Shown here: one piece after another, positions 24,030 to 33,526 of the stretch | Layout of the letters: every line of letters starts with the position of its first letter | Position numbering within the stretch: position 1 is the first letter of the stretch | Assembly: GCA_965263045.1 (NCBI GenBank) | Contig: CBDHGK010000041.1 | Coordinates: forward strand, 5,766,001 to 5,830,000 | DNA: 64,000 nt | Direction of reading: 5' to 3' | From: G963664115 sp965263045 | GTDB taxonomy: Bacteria > Acidobacteriota > Terriglobia > 20CM-2-55-15 | The notes under the pieces: model-generated | Databases searched by the model: none | What the model saw: only the letters and a program-made list of their open reading frames with translations | What the model was told of the DNA's origin: nothing | Program-made: the position numbers and the translations under genes

Positions 24030-25178
24030 ATGAAACGAACAGAAGAGCCGGCTCCTTTCGGGGAGGGGCCGGCCTTGCGAGGCAAAGAAGCAAACTTTCT
24101 GATCGACATCATTGTTGTCCGCACACTTTTCGCTCTGATCTTGATGGTCGCCGCATACTTCATCAGTCCCTTCGGGCTGATTGGCCTAAACGCGATCCTA
24201 CTCGGACTGGCCAGTGCACTCGGTATCATCTGTTTCGAACACCGGGTGAGGCGGGCGTCACTTAGGCGTTTGATCGGAGCAGCTGTGGGCTCGATTCTCG
24301 GCATCATCGGGGCGAGCATGATCGGCAATCTGCTGACGGAGACGGCGTTCGATCCAAGTTCTTTGTCATATATCAAAGTGTTCGTCCTGTTCCTGATGGT
24401 CTACGTCGGTCTTGTGGTTGGCGCGAACAAGGGCGACTTGTTGAATCTCGCAGCACTCGGTGGGCTGTTTGGGAGTGACCGTCCTGCAAAGCAGGACTAC
24501 AAAATTCTCGATACCAGCGTAATCATCGACGGAAGAATTGCCGACATCTGCGAAACGGGCTTTCTGGACGGTATTCTCGTCATCCCACATTTCGTTTTGC
24601 GGGAACTCCAGCAAGTTGCCGATTCTGCCGACGGCTTGAAGCGCAATCGTGGTCGACGGGGCCTGGACATCCTGCAGCGGGTCCAAAAGATGTCCGGGAT
24701 TACCGTCCAGCTTGTTGAAAACGACTATCCTCAGGTTCGTGAGGTCGATCTGAAGTTGATCGAACTGGCCCAGGAGATTGATGCCAAGATCGTAACGAAC
24801 GACTTCAACCTCAACAAGGTGGCTCAACTCCGTGGCGTGCAAGTGCTCAATATCAACGAATTGGCGAATGCTCTAAGACCCGTCTATTTGCCCGGAGAGG
24901 TTATGAAAGTGTTCATTCTGAAAGAGGGCAAAGAGTTCAACCAGGGTATTGCATATCTCGACGACGGAACGATGGTCGTTGTCGACAATGCCCGAAAGAT
25001 GATTGGGAAGACCATAGATTCTTCGGTAACCAGCGTTCTTCAGACAACTGCCGGGAAGATGATATTCGGTCGGTACGAGGAGAAGCGCGATCAGTCTCTG
25101 TCTCGTGAAGAGCGGAGCGGTCGTGACCGTTCCGACCGGGGCGAAAAACATCAACAGGCTGGCGTAACAGCAAAATAA
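24030..25178 (+). CDS. Membrane-anchored PIN/TRAM-domain protein (YacL-like)
   Basis: 382 aa. Four hydrophobic segments (about residues 26-145) followed by a PIN nuclease domain (about 158-280) that keeps its acidic residues (ILDTSVIIDGRI, RELQQVAD, IVTNDFNLNKVA), then a TRAM RNA-binding domain (about 290-355) and a highly charged tail. Family members sit beside ispD/ispF in many Gram-positive and acidobacterial genomes, as here. Predicted membrane-bound ribonuclease; its substrate is unknown. Membrane topology puts PIN and TRAM in the cytoplasm. Confidence 0.88.
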   Translation: MKRTEEPAPFGEGPALRGKEANFLIDIIVVRTLFALILMVAAYFISPFGLIGLNAILLGLASALGIICFEHRVRRASLRRLIGAAVGSILGIIGASMIGNLLTETAFDPSSLSYIKVFVLFLMVYVGLVVGANKGDLLNLAALGGLFGSDRPAKQDYKILDTSVIIDGRIADICETGFLDGILVIPHFVLRELQQVADSADGLKRNRGRRGLDILQRVQKMSGITVQLVENDYPQVREVDLKLIELAQEIDAKIVTNDFNLNKVAQLRGVQVLNINELANALRPVYLPGEVMKVFILKEGKEFNQGIAYLDDGTMVVVDNARKMIGKTIDSSVTSVLQTTAGKMIFGRYEEKRDQSLSREERSGRDRSDRGEKHQQAGVTAK

Positions 25179-25314
25179 TCAATAGTTAGCGGTGACGCGT
25201 GACGAATTAGCGTATTGCTTGTAACTACCCGTGTCCCTCGAGACCGGGCGATTTGCCAACAAGTCTCGTGAGTCGGGGGCTGAGGACACCAGTGACTACT
25301 GAAAGAAATGACAA

Positions 25315-25465
25315 AAAATATTGAACATTGCACGGCGGTCGAGACGCCGCTGGGACAAGGCGCGCGACACGAGGACACCGCAGTCGTATTTGAAAATACG
25401 CTGAGGATGGCCGACGGAGCGCAACGCCGTAGCAGCGGATGTATCGCCCGCCGGGCCATGAAACC
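25315..25465 (+). other. Structured non-coding region upstream of ispD
   Basis: Between the PIN/TRAM gene and ispD is a 287-bp spacer whose last 150 bases hold several short inverted repeats, for example CGTATTT-GA-AAATACG (about 25385-25400) and CGGCG-N7-CGCCG (about 25335-25351). It resembles the palindrome-rich architecture of dispersed intergenic repeats. No coding potential recognised. Confidence 0.35.
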
Positions 25466-26161
25466 ATGAAGGTGGGAGCGATTATTGCCGCCGCCGGAGC
25501 AGGCCGGCGTATGAAAGCAGACCGGCCAAAGCAGTTCATGGCTCTCGAAAGCATTCCAATACTTGTGCTGACGTTGCGTAAGTTTGACGCGGCTCCGATG
25601 ATCGATCACATCGTCATAGCGTCCCCGCCCGAGTCTGTGGATGAGGTGCGGAAGATGGTCAAAGAGGCCGGACTGACAAAGCCGGTAACCGCCATCGAAG
25701 GTGGAGAGAGGCGGCAAGACTCAGTTGCGATTGCAATGGGACACTTGGCTTCGGGTACCGATTTGGTTGCCGTTCACGACGGGGTACGACCGTTTGTCAG
25801 CCTCGAGGAAATCGACCAGGTTATCGAAGCGGCGTCGGCTTCAGGTGCGGCGATACTCGCGATTCCAGTTACGGATACAGTCAAGGAAGTTGAGCGCGAC
25901 GTCGTGAAGTCCACGCTGCGCCGAGAGAACCTTGTCCTGGTGCAGACACCCCAGGTCTTTCAGGCCGATATTCTCCACGACGCTTTTGACAGCGCGCGTC
26001 GGGACGGCTACTACGGAACCGATGAGGCGAGCCTGGTGGAGCGCCGAGGCCGATCCGTGTCGTTGGTGCGGGGCTCGGAACGCAATATCAAGATCACGCG
26101 ACCCTCCGATCTGTCATTGGCTCGATTCCTTCTCGAGGAAGAGAGGGTGCCGATCGAGTGA
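25466..26161 (+). CDS. ispD: 2-C-methyl-D-erythritol 4-phosphate cytidylyltransferase
   Basis: 231 aa. Makes CDP-methylerythritol in the MEP pathway. The CTP-binding start AAAGAGRRMKADRPKQF, AVHDGVRPFVS, and the late TDEASLVERRGRSVSLV / NIKITRPSDLSLA motifs are all present. ATG 25466 gives the usual MKVGAIIAAAG; the frame opens nine codons earlier but those residues are not conserved. Its stop overlaps the ispF start by four bases (GTGA), so the two enzymes are translationally coupled. Confidence 0.95.
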   Translation: MKVGAIIAAAGAGRRMKADRPKQFMALESIPILVLTLRKFDAAPMIDHIVIASPPESVDEVRKMVKEAGLTKPVTAIEGGERRQDSVAIAMGHLASGTDLVAVHDGVRPFVSLEEIDQVIEAASASGAAILAIPVTDTVKEVERDVVKSTLRRENLVLVQTPQVFQADILHDAFDSARRDGYYGTDEASLVERRGRSVSLVRGSERNIKITRPSDLSLARFLLEEERVPIE

Positions 26162-26637
26162 AAGTGCGGATCGGTATTGGTTTCGACATTCATCGGCTCG
26201 CGCCCGATCGGAAGCTATGGCTCGGGGGTATCGAAATTCCGCACGACCAGGGCCTCGTGGGTCACTCTGATGGCGATGTATTGCTCCATGCGATTACGGA
26301 CGCTCTATTAGGCGCCTGCGGTCTGGGCAACATTGGTGAACGATTCCCGAACACGGATGCCCGCTACCGTGGAATAGACAGCCGCGCGCTCCTCGGAGAC
26401 ACCGTTAGCTTGATTCGTCAAAATGGTTTCTCGATTGGAAACATCGATTCCAATGTTCTGGCTGAACTTCCAAGGCTGTCGCCCTACCTCCCGTTAATGA
26501 AAGAAGCGATTTCGAGCGTGCTGGGCGTTTCCGGCGACGACGTGGAGATTAAAGCCAAGACGATGGAGAAGCTCGGTCTGGTCGGACAGCAAGCGGCGAT
26601 GGCCGCCCAGGCCGTTGCCCTGGTCTATGCCGAATAA
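26158..26637 (+). CDS. ispF: 2-C-methyl-D-erythritol 2,4-cyclodiphosphate synthase
   Basis: 159 aa from GTG 26158. Catalyses ring closure of the CDP-ME-2P intermediate. Metal ligands are visible in GFDIHRL (D10, H12) and VGHSDGDVLLHAITDALLGA; FPNTDARYRGIDSR and the C-terminal KAKTMEKLGLVGQ are standard. Starts inside the ispD stop and is followed by gltX after one base, a tight operon. Zinc- and CDP-binding residues are intact. Confidence 0.95.
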   Translation: MKVRIGIGFDIHRLAPDRKLWLGGIEIPHDQGLVGHSDGDVLLHAITDALLGACGLGNIGERFPNTDARYRGIDSRALLGDTVSLIRQNGFSIGNIDSNVLAELPRLSPYLPLMKEAISSVLGVSGDDVEIKAKTMEKLGLVGQQAAMAAQAVALVYAE

Positions 26638-26638
26638 A

Positions 26639-28138
26639 ATGGAAGACTCAGGAACACCTTTGCGTGTCCGATATGCACCGAGCCCCACGGGTTTGTTGCA
26701 CGTCGGGAACTTGAGGACCGGTCTGTTTGCGTGGCTCTTCGCCCGTCAGAACGGCGGTGCATTCGTTTTGCGGATCGAGGACACTGATCGCATCCGGTCT
26801 GAATCCCGCTTCGAGCAATCTATCTATGATGACCTGCGATGGTTCGGGTTGGACTGGGACGAGGGACCCGATATCGGTGGGGCGTACGGCCCCTACCGTC
26901 AGTCAGAGCGATTCCAGATATATCGGGAGCACGCATCACAACTCCTCGCGAATGGATCTGCGTTTCATTGCTTTTGTTCTGCCGAGGAGCTTCAGCGCCA
27001 GTCGGAGGCAGCAAAGGCAACGGGCGTTTCGTGGACATATCCAGGCACCTGTAGGCGTCTGGCTCGCCCGACAGTGGATACGAAACTCAAATCGGGTGAG
27101 GATTCCGTCGTCCGGCTCAATGTACGCGGCACCGAGGTTCGTTTCAACGACATTGTCCATGGCGAGATGCAGTTCTCGACCGAAGTCATCAGCGACCCCA
27201 TTCTGCTGCGATCAGACCAGACTCCGACGTATAACTATGCGGTTGTCGTCGATGACGGCCTGATGCAGATTTCGCACGTCATTCGGGGAGACGACCATCT
27301 TTCTAATACGCCCAAACAGGTCTTGATCTATGAAGCCCTGGGATTCCCGGTACCGGCGTTCGCCCACCTATCTACGGTACTGGGGCCGGATCAAACTCGT
27401 TTGAGCAAACGCCATGGTGCGACCGCGGTGGCTGAGTTTCGGGAGGTCGGCTACCTGCCCGAAGCGCTGATGAACTACATTGCACTGCTGGGCTGGTCCC
27501 CGGGAGCCGAAGGCAGCGAAGTCGTTCCACCCGCCCGCCTCGTTAAAGAATTCAGGCTCGACAGGGTCAACAAGAACCCCGCTAAATTCGACTTCGGCAA
27601 GCTGAATTTTGTCAACCGCCAGTACCTCCGTGAAAGTTCCGGGACTCGGCTGCTGACACGGGAGGTGCTCGACGGGACCGGCTGGTTGCCCGAAGCCGGC
27701 GAGGACGAATGGGTTCAGATAGTCATCTCGACCTTGATCGGTGGTGTCAATATCGTTTCGGAGGTACCTGCAGCTTTAGAAGGAGTCCTTGCATTCCCGA
27801 TTGATGATTCTGAGGCCGTTTCGGTGACAATGAGCGACGAGGGCGCAGTGGATTTGATTCGAGCCTTCGGAGTTGCGCTCGAGGCCTGCGACCATCCTAC
27901 GTTCGATGACTTTCGCGCTATTGTCGCTTCGCTGAAGAAGACGACCGGAAGGAAGGGGCGCGATCTATTCCATCCGCTTCGTGTTGCCCTGACGGCGCGC
28001 GATTCAGGGCCGGAGCTGGACAAGCTGATTCCTCTAGTAGAGGTCGGCGCGAAGCTGGGAGTTCCAGGTGCTCTGAACTGCAAAGCTCGCGTCAATGCGT
28101 TTCTTGCCAGATTCGCGTCCGCTCCGAACGATCGTTAG
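26639..28138 (+). CDS. gltX: Glutamyl-tRNA synthetase
   Basis: 499 aa, class I synthetase. HIGH-like motif SPTGLLHVGNLRT at residues about 11-23 and KMSKS-like TRLSKRHGATAV. Start ATG 26639, one base after ispF, gives MEDSGTPLRVRYAPSPTG; an in-frame start at 26615 would overlap ispF. The anticodon-binding helical domain fills the C-terminal third. Whether it also charges tRNA-Gln (with GatCAB) cannot be told from this window. Confidence 0.95.
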   Translation: MEDSGTPLRVRYAPSPTGLLHVGNLRTGLFAWLFARQNGGAFVLRIEDTDRIRSESRFEQSIYDDLRWFGLDWDEGPDIGGAYGPYRQSERFQIYREHASQLLANGSAFHCFCSAEELQRQSEAAKATGVSWTYPGTCRRLARPTVDTKLKSGEDSVVRLNVRGTEVRFNDIVHGEMQFSTEVISDPILLRSDQTPTYNYAVVVDDGLMQISHVIRGDDHLSNTPKQVLIYEALGFPVPAFAHLSTVLGPDQTRLSKRHGATAVAEFREVGYLPEALMNYIALLGWSPGAEGSEVVPPARLVKEFRLDRVNKNPAKFDFGKLNFVNRQYLRESSGTRLLTREVLDGTGWLPEAGEDEWVQIVISTLIGGVNIVSEVPAALEGVLAFPIDDSEAVSVTMSDEGAVDLIRAFGVALEACDHPTFDDFRAIVASLKKTTGRKGRDLFHPLRVALTARDSGPELDKLIPLVEVGAKLGVPGALNCKARVNAFLARFASAPNDR

Positions 28139-28159
28139 CGTTCGACATATTGAGTCTGA

Positions 28160-28909
28160 ATGATGGAAACCGACACCGATGACAGCGTCATAGTGGGTGT
28201 CCATTCCGTGTACGAAGCCCTCGCCTCTGCAGAGCGCCCACTCCTGCGACTACACATCAGCAGGGGGTCGATGCCGGAAAAGGTTCGACAGATCGTGGAG
28301 ATGGCCGCAGCCCGTCAAATCCCGGTACGCCGCGAGGGAAAGGATGTGCTGGACCGTCTTGCGCGGCGCATACCCCACCAGGGCGTCGTCGCTGTCGTTG
28401 GAGCACGTTCATACGTACCGCTGGCGCGGCTTCTGGAGTCTGATCTGCCGTTGATTGTGGTGCTCGACGGTGTTCAGGATCCCCAGAATCTGGGAGCCGT
28501 TATCCGAACGGCGGAAACTGCGGGTGCGTCCGGACTCGTTCTGACCGAGCGCCGTAGCGTGGGGTTGACCGCTGTGGTTTCCCGGGTTTCAGCAGGTGCC
28601 CTGGAGCACTTGCCGGTCGCCAGGGTGTCCAACCTTGTAAACGCCATTATCGCGATGAAAGAAAATGGGATATGGGTAGTCGCGCTGGATCCGGATGCGT
28701 CCGGCCTATGGACCGAGTTTGATTATACGGTCCCCGTGGCGCTGGTGCTGGGCGGCGAGCACCGGGGAATTCGTCGTCTCGTTCGGGAAAACTGTGACGC
28801 CGCAGTCCGGGTTCCGATGCAGGGGAAAATAGACTCGCTCAACGTTTCCGTGGCGTCGGGCGTGGTCCTGTTCGAAGTCGTTCGTCAGCGGGGATTGCGG
28901 AGTGTCTAG
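28160..28909 (+). CDS. rlmB: TrmH/RlmB-family 23S rRNA 2'-O-methyltransferase
   Basis: 249 aa SPOUT methyltransferase. N-terminal L30e-like substrate domain (about 10-90, with GVHSVYEAL) and SPOUT domain with the three family motifs: NLGAVIRTAETAGASGLVL, LVLGGEHRGIRRL and SLNVSVASGVVLFEV, which form the SAM-binding knot. Most likely modifies G2251 of 23S rRNA, but other TrmH-family targets are possible. 21 bases after gltX. Confidence 0.88.
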   Translation: MMETDTDDSVIVGVHSVYEALASAERPLLRLHISRGSMPEKVRQIVEMAAARQIPVRREGKDVLDRLARRIPHQGVVAVVGARSYVPLARLLESDLPLIVVLDGVQDPQNLGAVIRTAETAGASGLVLTERRSVGLTAVVSRVSAGALEHLPVARVSNLVNAIIAMKENGIWVVALDPDASGLWTEFDYTVPVALVLGGEHRGIRRLVRENCDAAVRVPMQGKIDSLNVSVASGVVLFEVVRQRGLRSV

Positions 28910-28960
28910 AAGCGTGCTAAAGCGTGGGGTGTAAAAGGGTTCCGTTGAAGTTTGAAAGGA

Positions 28961-28989
28961 TTGAAACGGCGTTAACCCTGTGCTAAATT
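28961..28989 (+). promoter_or_regulatory. Promoter of the tRNA-tuf cluster
   Basis: TTGAAA (28961-28966), 17-base spacer, TAAATT (28984-28989) preceded by an extended -10 TG at 28981-28982. Predicted start near 28996, nine bases before the first tRNA, as expected for a tRNA operon promoter. Confidence 0.65.
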
Positions 28990-29004
28990 TACAGGTTTGT
29001 CGCC

Positions 29005-29077
29005 GCTGGCGTAGCTCAGTTGGTAGAGCAGCTGATTTGTAATCAGCAGGTCGGGGGTTCGACTCCCTTCGCCAGCT
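29005..29077 (+). tRNA. tRNA-Thr (anticodon TGT)
   Basis: Acceptor GCTGGCG/CGCCAGC, discriminator T; anticodon loop TTTGTAA; T-arm GGGGGTTCGACTCCC. 73 nt, no encoded CCA. First of four tRNAs before tuf. Confidence 0.95.
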
Positions 29078-29149
29078 CATTTCAGCAGGACTTCTGCCCG
29101 AAACCGAGAGCTTTGCGCAGGGAGCGGCTTCTCATTTTCTGGCAGTTGG

Positions 29150-29235
29150 GGACAGGTGGCGGAGCGGTTAAACGCACCAGACTGTAAATCTGGCGCTCCT
29201 TGCGGGCTACGGAGGTTCGAATCCTCCCCTGTCCA
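29150..29235 (+). tRNA. tRNA-Tyr (anticodon GTA)
   Basis: 86 nt with the long variable arm of class II tRNAs. Acceptor GGACAGG/CCTGTCC, discriminator A; anticodon loop CTGTAAA; T-arm GGAGG-TTCGAAT-CCTCC. Followed by tRNA-Thr, tRNA-Gly and tuf, the classical tufB-type layout. Confidence 0.95.
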
Positions 29236-29345
29236 TTGAAGTAACAGACGTGGAGTTTCAGGGTTGGGGCGACTGACAATGGAGCCGAACACTGCAGTCG
29301 CACCCAGTTGCTGAACGCTCGGCGCTCCGAACTGATGGTTAATCG

Positions 29346-29418
<73 letters not shown>

Positions 29419-29483
29419 CCAGATACCAGCGACTGCCGTCGGGCCGGACGAACGCAGCGGCACTCGCCCGATTCATGCAACAC

Positions 29484-29533
29484 GACGACACTAGTTGGAG
29501 TCGAAGATGACGACACTGATTGGAGTCGAAGAT
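29484..29533 (+). repeat. 25-bp tandem duplication between tRNA genes
   Basis: GACGACACT..TTGGAGTCGAAGAT occurs at 29484-29508 and 29509-29533, 23 of 25 bases equal. Next to it, 29544-29560 resembles the first 17 bases of the tRNA-Gly gene at 29562 (13 of 17), as if that 5' end had also been duplicated. Confidence 0.85.
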
Positions 29534-29561
29534 GGTCTCAATTGCGGGAGTGACTCGATTG

Positions 29562-29633
29562 GCGGGAGTAACTCAGTGGTAGAGTCACGGCCTTCCAAGC
29601 CGTTGGTCGCGGGTTCGAATCCCGTCTCCCGCT
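29562..29633 (+). tRNA. tRNA-Gly (anticodon TCC)
   Basis: Acceptor GCGGGAG/CTCCCGC, discriminator T; anticodon loop CTTCCAA; T-arm GCGGGTTCGAATCCCGT. 72 nt. 95 bases before tuf. Confidence 0.95.
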
Positions 29634-29677
29634 CCTTATTCTGCGAGGTCGGAAACTACGCGCGAATTAGAGGACAA

Positions 29678-30919
<1,242 letters not shown>

Positions 30920-30960
30920 TTGCTCAATCGGGCGACGATGCGACGGACTCGGAACTGGAA

Positions 30961-30975
30961 TGGCACTCAGTGCCA
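30961..30975 (+). terminator. Short hairpin after tuf copy 1
   Basis: TGGCAC-TCA-GTGCCA, a perfect 6-bp stem with a three-base loop 41 bases after the tuf stop, followed by CGTTT. Weak T-run; may be a partial terminator. Confidence 0.3.
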
Positions 30976-31026
30976 CGTTTCGGGCCTTTCACTAACAGGG
31001 CGACCCATGGGGAGCCGTCTTTAACA

Positions 31027-31105
31027 CGGCGACACTTGTGGGGCCGCATCCAGTACGGCGACACTTGTGGGGCCGCATCCAGTACGGCGACACTTGTGGA
31101 GCCGC
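31027..31105 (+). repeat. 29-bp tandem repeat, 2.7 copies, reaching into the rpmG ribosome-binding site
   Basis: CGGCGACACTTGTGGGGCCG plus nine bases, at 31027-31055 and 31056-31084, with a partial third copy 31085-31105 in which GTGGGGCC has become GTGGAGCC. That change makes the GGAG that lies five bases before ATG 31107. A more diverged copy seems present just upstream (about 31000-31026). Confidence 0.85.
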
Positions 31106-31106
31106 G

Positions 31107-31268
31107 ATGGTCAAAATCATGCGAGATATCATTACGTTACAGTGTACCGACTGCAAAGAACGCAATTACTCGAACACGAAGAACAAGAAAAAGCACACAG
31201 ACCGATTGGAAACGAAGAAATATTGCCCGCGCTGTCGGCACCACACCGTTCATCGCGAGACGAAGTAG
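31107..31268 (+). CDS. rpmG: 50S ribosomal protein L33, zinc form
   Basis: 53 aa from ATG 31107, or 49 aa from ATG 31119 (MRDIITLQCTDCKERNY). GGAG at 31098-31101 favours 31107. CTDC and CPRC supply the four zinc ligands, with NTKNKKKHTDRLETKKY between, the normal C+ L33. Lies directly upstream of tRNA-Trp and secE, the standard bacterial order rpmG-secE-nusG. Confidence 0.93.
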   Translation: MVKIMRDIITLQCTDCKERNYSNTKNKKKHTDRLETKKYCPRCRHHTVHRETK

Positions 31269-31288
31269 ATATAAAGATAGAGCCAATC

Positions 31289-31297
31289 TGTTACAAT
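31289..31297 (+). promoter_or_regulatory. Extended -10 promoter for tRNA-Trp-secE
   Basis: TG-T-TACAAT: extended -10 (TG at 31289-31290) with box TACAAT at 31292-31297. No good -35, which extended -10 promoters can lack. Start about 31304, 20 bases before tRNA-Trp. Confidence 0.45.
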
Positions 31298-31323
31298 CAT
31301 TTGCTTTGGAATTTTCAGAGTCC

Positions 31324-31397
31324 AGGCCAGTAGCTCCAACTGGCAGAGCGCCGGTCTCCAAAACCGGATGTTGGGGGTTCGACTCCCTCCTGGCCTG
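31324..31397 (+). tRNA. tRNA-Trp (anticodon CCA)
   Basis: Acceptor AGGCCAG/CTGGCCT, discriminator G; anticodon loop CTCCAAA; T-arm GGGGGTTCGACTCCC. 74 nt. Placed just before secE as in many bacteria. Confidence 0.95.
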
Positions 31398-31507
31398 CCT
31401 AACAAACAGCAGACGGCTGCAGGCAAAAAGCCTGACGCGGACATTGATTCTGCAAACACGGCGGCGATGATGGCTGCGACGAATGCCGCGATGATTTCAC
31501 CGATTCT

Positions 31508-31738
31508 ATGAACCCGGCTGCGAGAGTTAAAGACTGGTCCCAGCGAAGCACACAGTTCTATGGCGACGTCCGGAGCGAGGTCAAAAAGGTCTCTTGGCCT
31601 GGACGGGACGAAATCGTAGGGACGACTATAGTGGTAATCATCGCCGTATTCTTTTTCGGCGTTTATCTGGGCATCGTCGACTACATCCTCGGTTTGGGTC
31701 TTAACCGCGTATTGGCTTACTTCGGTAGCGGGGGGTAG
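31508..31738 (+). CDS. secE: Preprotein translocase subunit SecE
   Basis: 76 aa, the short single-span form. Amphipathic helix (QFYGDVRSEVKKVSWPGRDEI) then one TM segment (about 38-62). SWP motif present. It clamps SecY (57361) in the inner membrane. Seven bases before nusG. Confidence 0.93.
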   Translation: MNPAARVKDWSQRSTQFYGDVRSEVKKVSWPGRDEIVGTTIVVIIAVFFFGVYLGIVDYILGLGLNRVLAYFGSGG

Positions 31739-31745
31739 AATTTCT

Positions 31746-32297
31746 TTGCCCAAGCAGTGGTATATCATTCACACCTACTCAGGATTCGAGCGAAAAGTTG
31801 CTGAGAGTCTTCGGTCCCGGGTTGCTGCTTTCGGACTCGAACACGAAGTCTGCGATGTTCTAATACCGACCGAAGAGGTTATCGAGGTCAAGGGCGGCAA
31901 ACGTGTGATTTCCCAGAAGATGTTCTATCCGGGCTATGTGTTGGTCGAGATGGAAGACACCGATACGGGTGGGCCCAGCGATGAGGCCTGGCATCTGGTC
32001 AAAGACACTCCCAGGGTCACGGGTTTCGTCGGTTCCGGCACGTCGCCGACGCCGTTGTCCGAGGACGAAGTAAAGCAGATCGTTTATAGGGTAGAGACGG
32101 CGGCGGCGGATCGGCCCAAACCGAAGTTAAGCTTTGAGAGCGGTGAAACCGTCAACATCATCGACGGTCCCTTCAGCAGCTTCACAGGGGTTGTGGACGA
32201 GGTGAACGACGACCGGAACACCCTGAAAGTCATGGTCACGATCTTCGGGCGCTCGACTCCTGTGGAGTTGGATTTCCTGCAGGTGGAGAAAACATAG
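31746..32297 (+). CDS. nusG: Transcription termination/antitermination protein NusG
   Basis: 183 aa from TTG 31746. NGN domain (KQWYIIHTYSGFERKVAESL, VEVKGGKRV..KMFYPGYVLVEM, TPRVTGFVGSG) and C-terminal KOW domain (GETVNIIDGPFSSFTGVVDEV). Binds RNA polymerase, Rho and S10. No extra domain insertion. The TTG start is the only one that preserves the first strand. Confidence 0.95.
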   Translation: MPKQWYIIHTYSGFERKVAESLRSRVAAFGLEHEVCDVLIPTEEVIEVKGGKRVISQKMFYPGYVLVEMEDTDTGGPSDEAWHLVKDTPRVTGFVGSGTSPTPLSEDEVKQIVYRVETAAADRPKPKLSFESGETVNIIDGPFSSFTGVVDEVNDDRNTLKVMVTIFGRSTPVELDFLQVEKT

Positions 32298-32323
32298 AAA
32301 GAGCGGAGACGCGATAGGGGCTT

Positions 32324-32758
32324 ATGGCGAAGAAAATCATAGGTCTGATCAAGCTGCAAATTCCTGCGGGTAAAGCCACGCCCGCGCCTCCCGTGGGCCC
32401 GGCGCTTGGGCAGCACGGTGTCGCGATCATGGATTTCTGTAAAGCGTTCAACGCCAGGACTTCGGAAAAGGATCAGGAAGGGCTGATCATACCCGTCGTG
32501 ATCACGGTTTACGCGGACCGGTCATTCAGTTTCATCACCAAGACACCTCCGGCCGCCGTACTCCTGAAACGGTCGGCGGGAATAGCGAAAGGCTCCGGAG
32601 AGCCCAACAAGACCAAGGTGGGCCAGGTGACCGAAAAGCAGGTCGAAGAAATAGCCCGCACAAAAATGCCGGATTTGAATGCGGCAAGCCTGGAAGCGGC
32701 TGTGCAGATTATTAAAGGGACGGCACGCAGCATGGGCCTCGAGGTCGAGGGAGGCTAG
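32324..32758 (+). CDS. rplK: 50S ribosomal protein L11
   Basis: 144 aa. N-terminal domain with IKLQIPAGKATPAPPVGPALG, where the thiostrepton/RelA-related proline helix lies, and C-terminal rRNA-binding domain (SAGIAKGSGEPNKTKVG, AARSMG-like end). 26 bases after nusG and three before rplA. No unusual residue seen. Confidence 0.96.
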   Translation: MAKKIIGLIKLQIPAGKATPAPPVGPALGQHGVAIMDFCKAFNARTSEKDQEGLIIPVVITVYADRSFSFITKTPPAAVLLKRSAGIAKGSGEPNKTKVGQVTEKQVEEIARTKMPDLNAASLEAAVQIIKGTARSMGLEVEGG

Positions 32759-32761
32759 GAC

Positions 32762-33457
32762 ATGGCGAAGGTAACCAAGAACTATGCGAAGGCCGCCGAG
32801 GCGATCGAAGATCGGGCGTATGCCGTCGACGAGGCCATCGAGACTCTTCAGAAAATTAAGTTCGCGAAGTTCGACGAGACGGTCGAACTGCATATGCGCC
32901 TGGGAGTCAACCCAAAGCACGCCGATCAGATGGTGCGAGGTACCGTCGTGCTGCCGAACGGCCTGGGCAAGTCCAAGAGCGTTTGTGTCATCGCCTCGGG
33001 TGAAAAGATTCGAGAAGCCGAGGAGGCGGGCGCTGAGTATGTTGGTGGCGAGGAACTTGTCGCGAAAATAAAAGGTGGCTGGCTTGAGTTCGATGCCTGT
33101 GTTTCGACCCCCGATATGATGAAATCGGTGGGTAAGCTGGGACGCGTTCTTGGCCCCCGGGGTCTCATGCCGAACCCGAAAACGGGGACTGTAACCTTCG
33201 ACGTGGCTAAAGCGGTCGCAGATGTCAAGGCCGGCAAAGTGGAGTATCGCGTCGACAAGACCGGGGTTATACACGCTCCCTGCGGGAAAGTTTCGTTCGA
33301 CCATACGAAGCTGGTCGAAAACGTGCGGACGCTGACTGAATCGATCATCAAGGCGCGGCCGGTGGCCTTGAAGGGTAAATACGTTCGTCGGGTAACGGTG
33401 GCAACCACGATGAGCCCCGGTATCGATATCGACCCCGCTTCGGTTGACGCGAAGTGA
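32762..33457 (+). CDS. rplA: 50S ribosomal protein L1
   Basis: 231 aa. Two-domain L1 with LGPRGLMPNPKTGTVT and the FDETVELHMRLGVNPKHADQ segment. Forms the L1 stalk and, in many bacteria, represses its own L11-L1 mRNA. Three bases after rplK; 69 bases before rplJ. Confidence 0.96.
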   Translation: MAKVTKNYAKAAEAIEDRAYAVDEAIETLQKIKFAKFDETVELHMRLGVNPKHADQMVRGTVVLPNGLGKSKSVCVIASGEKIREAEEAGAEYVGGEELVAKIKGGWLEFDACVSTPDMMKSVGKLGRVLGPRGLMPNPKTGTVTFDVAKAVADVKAGKVEYRVDKTGVIHAPCGKVSFDHTKLVENVRTLTESIIKARPVALKGKYVRRVTVATTMSPGIDIDPASVDAK

Positions 33458-33526
33458 CCGGACGCACGGGCATCTGGCAGTGGTTGACCTTCGAAAACAC
33501 CCGTTGAGTGTGCCAAGGAGAATCTG

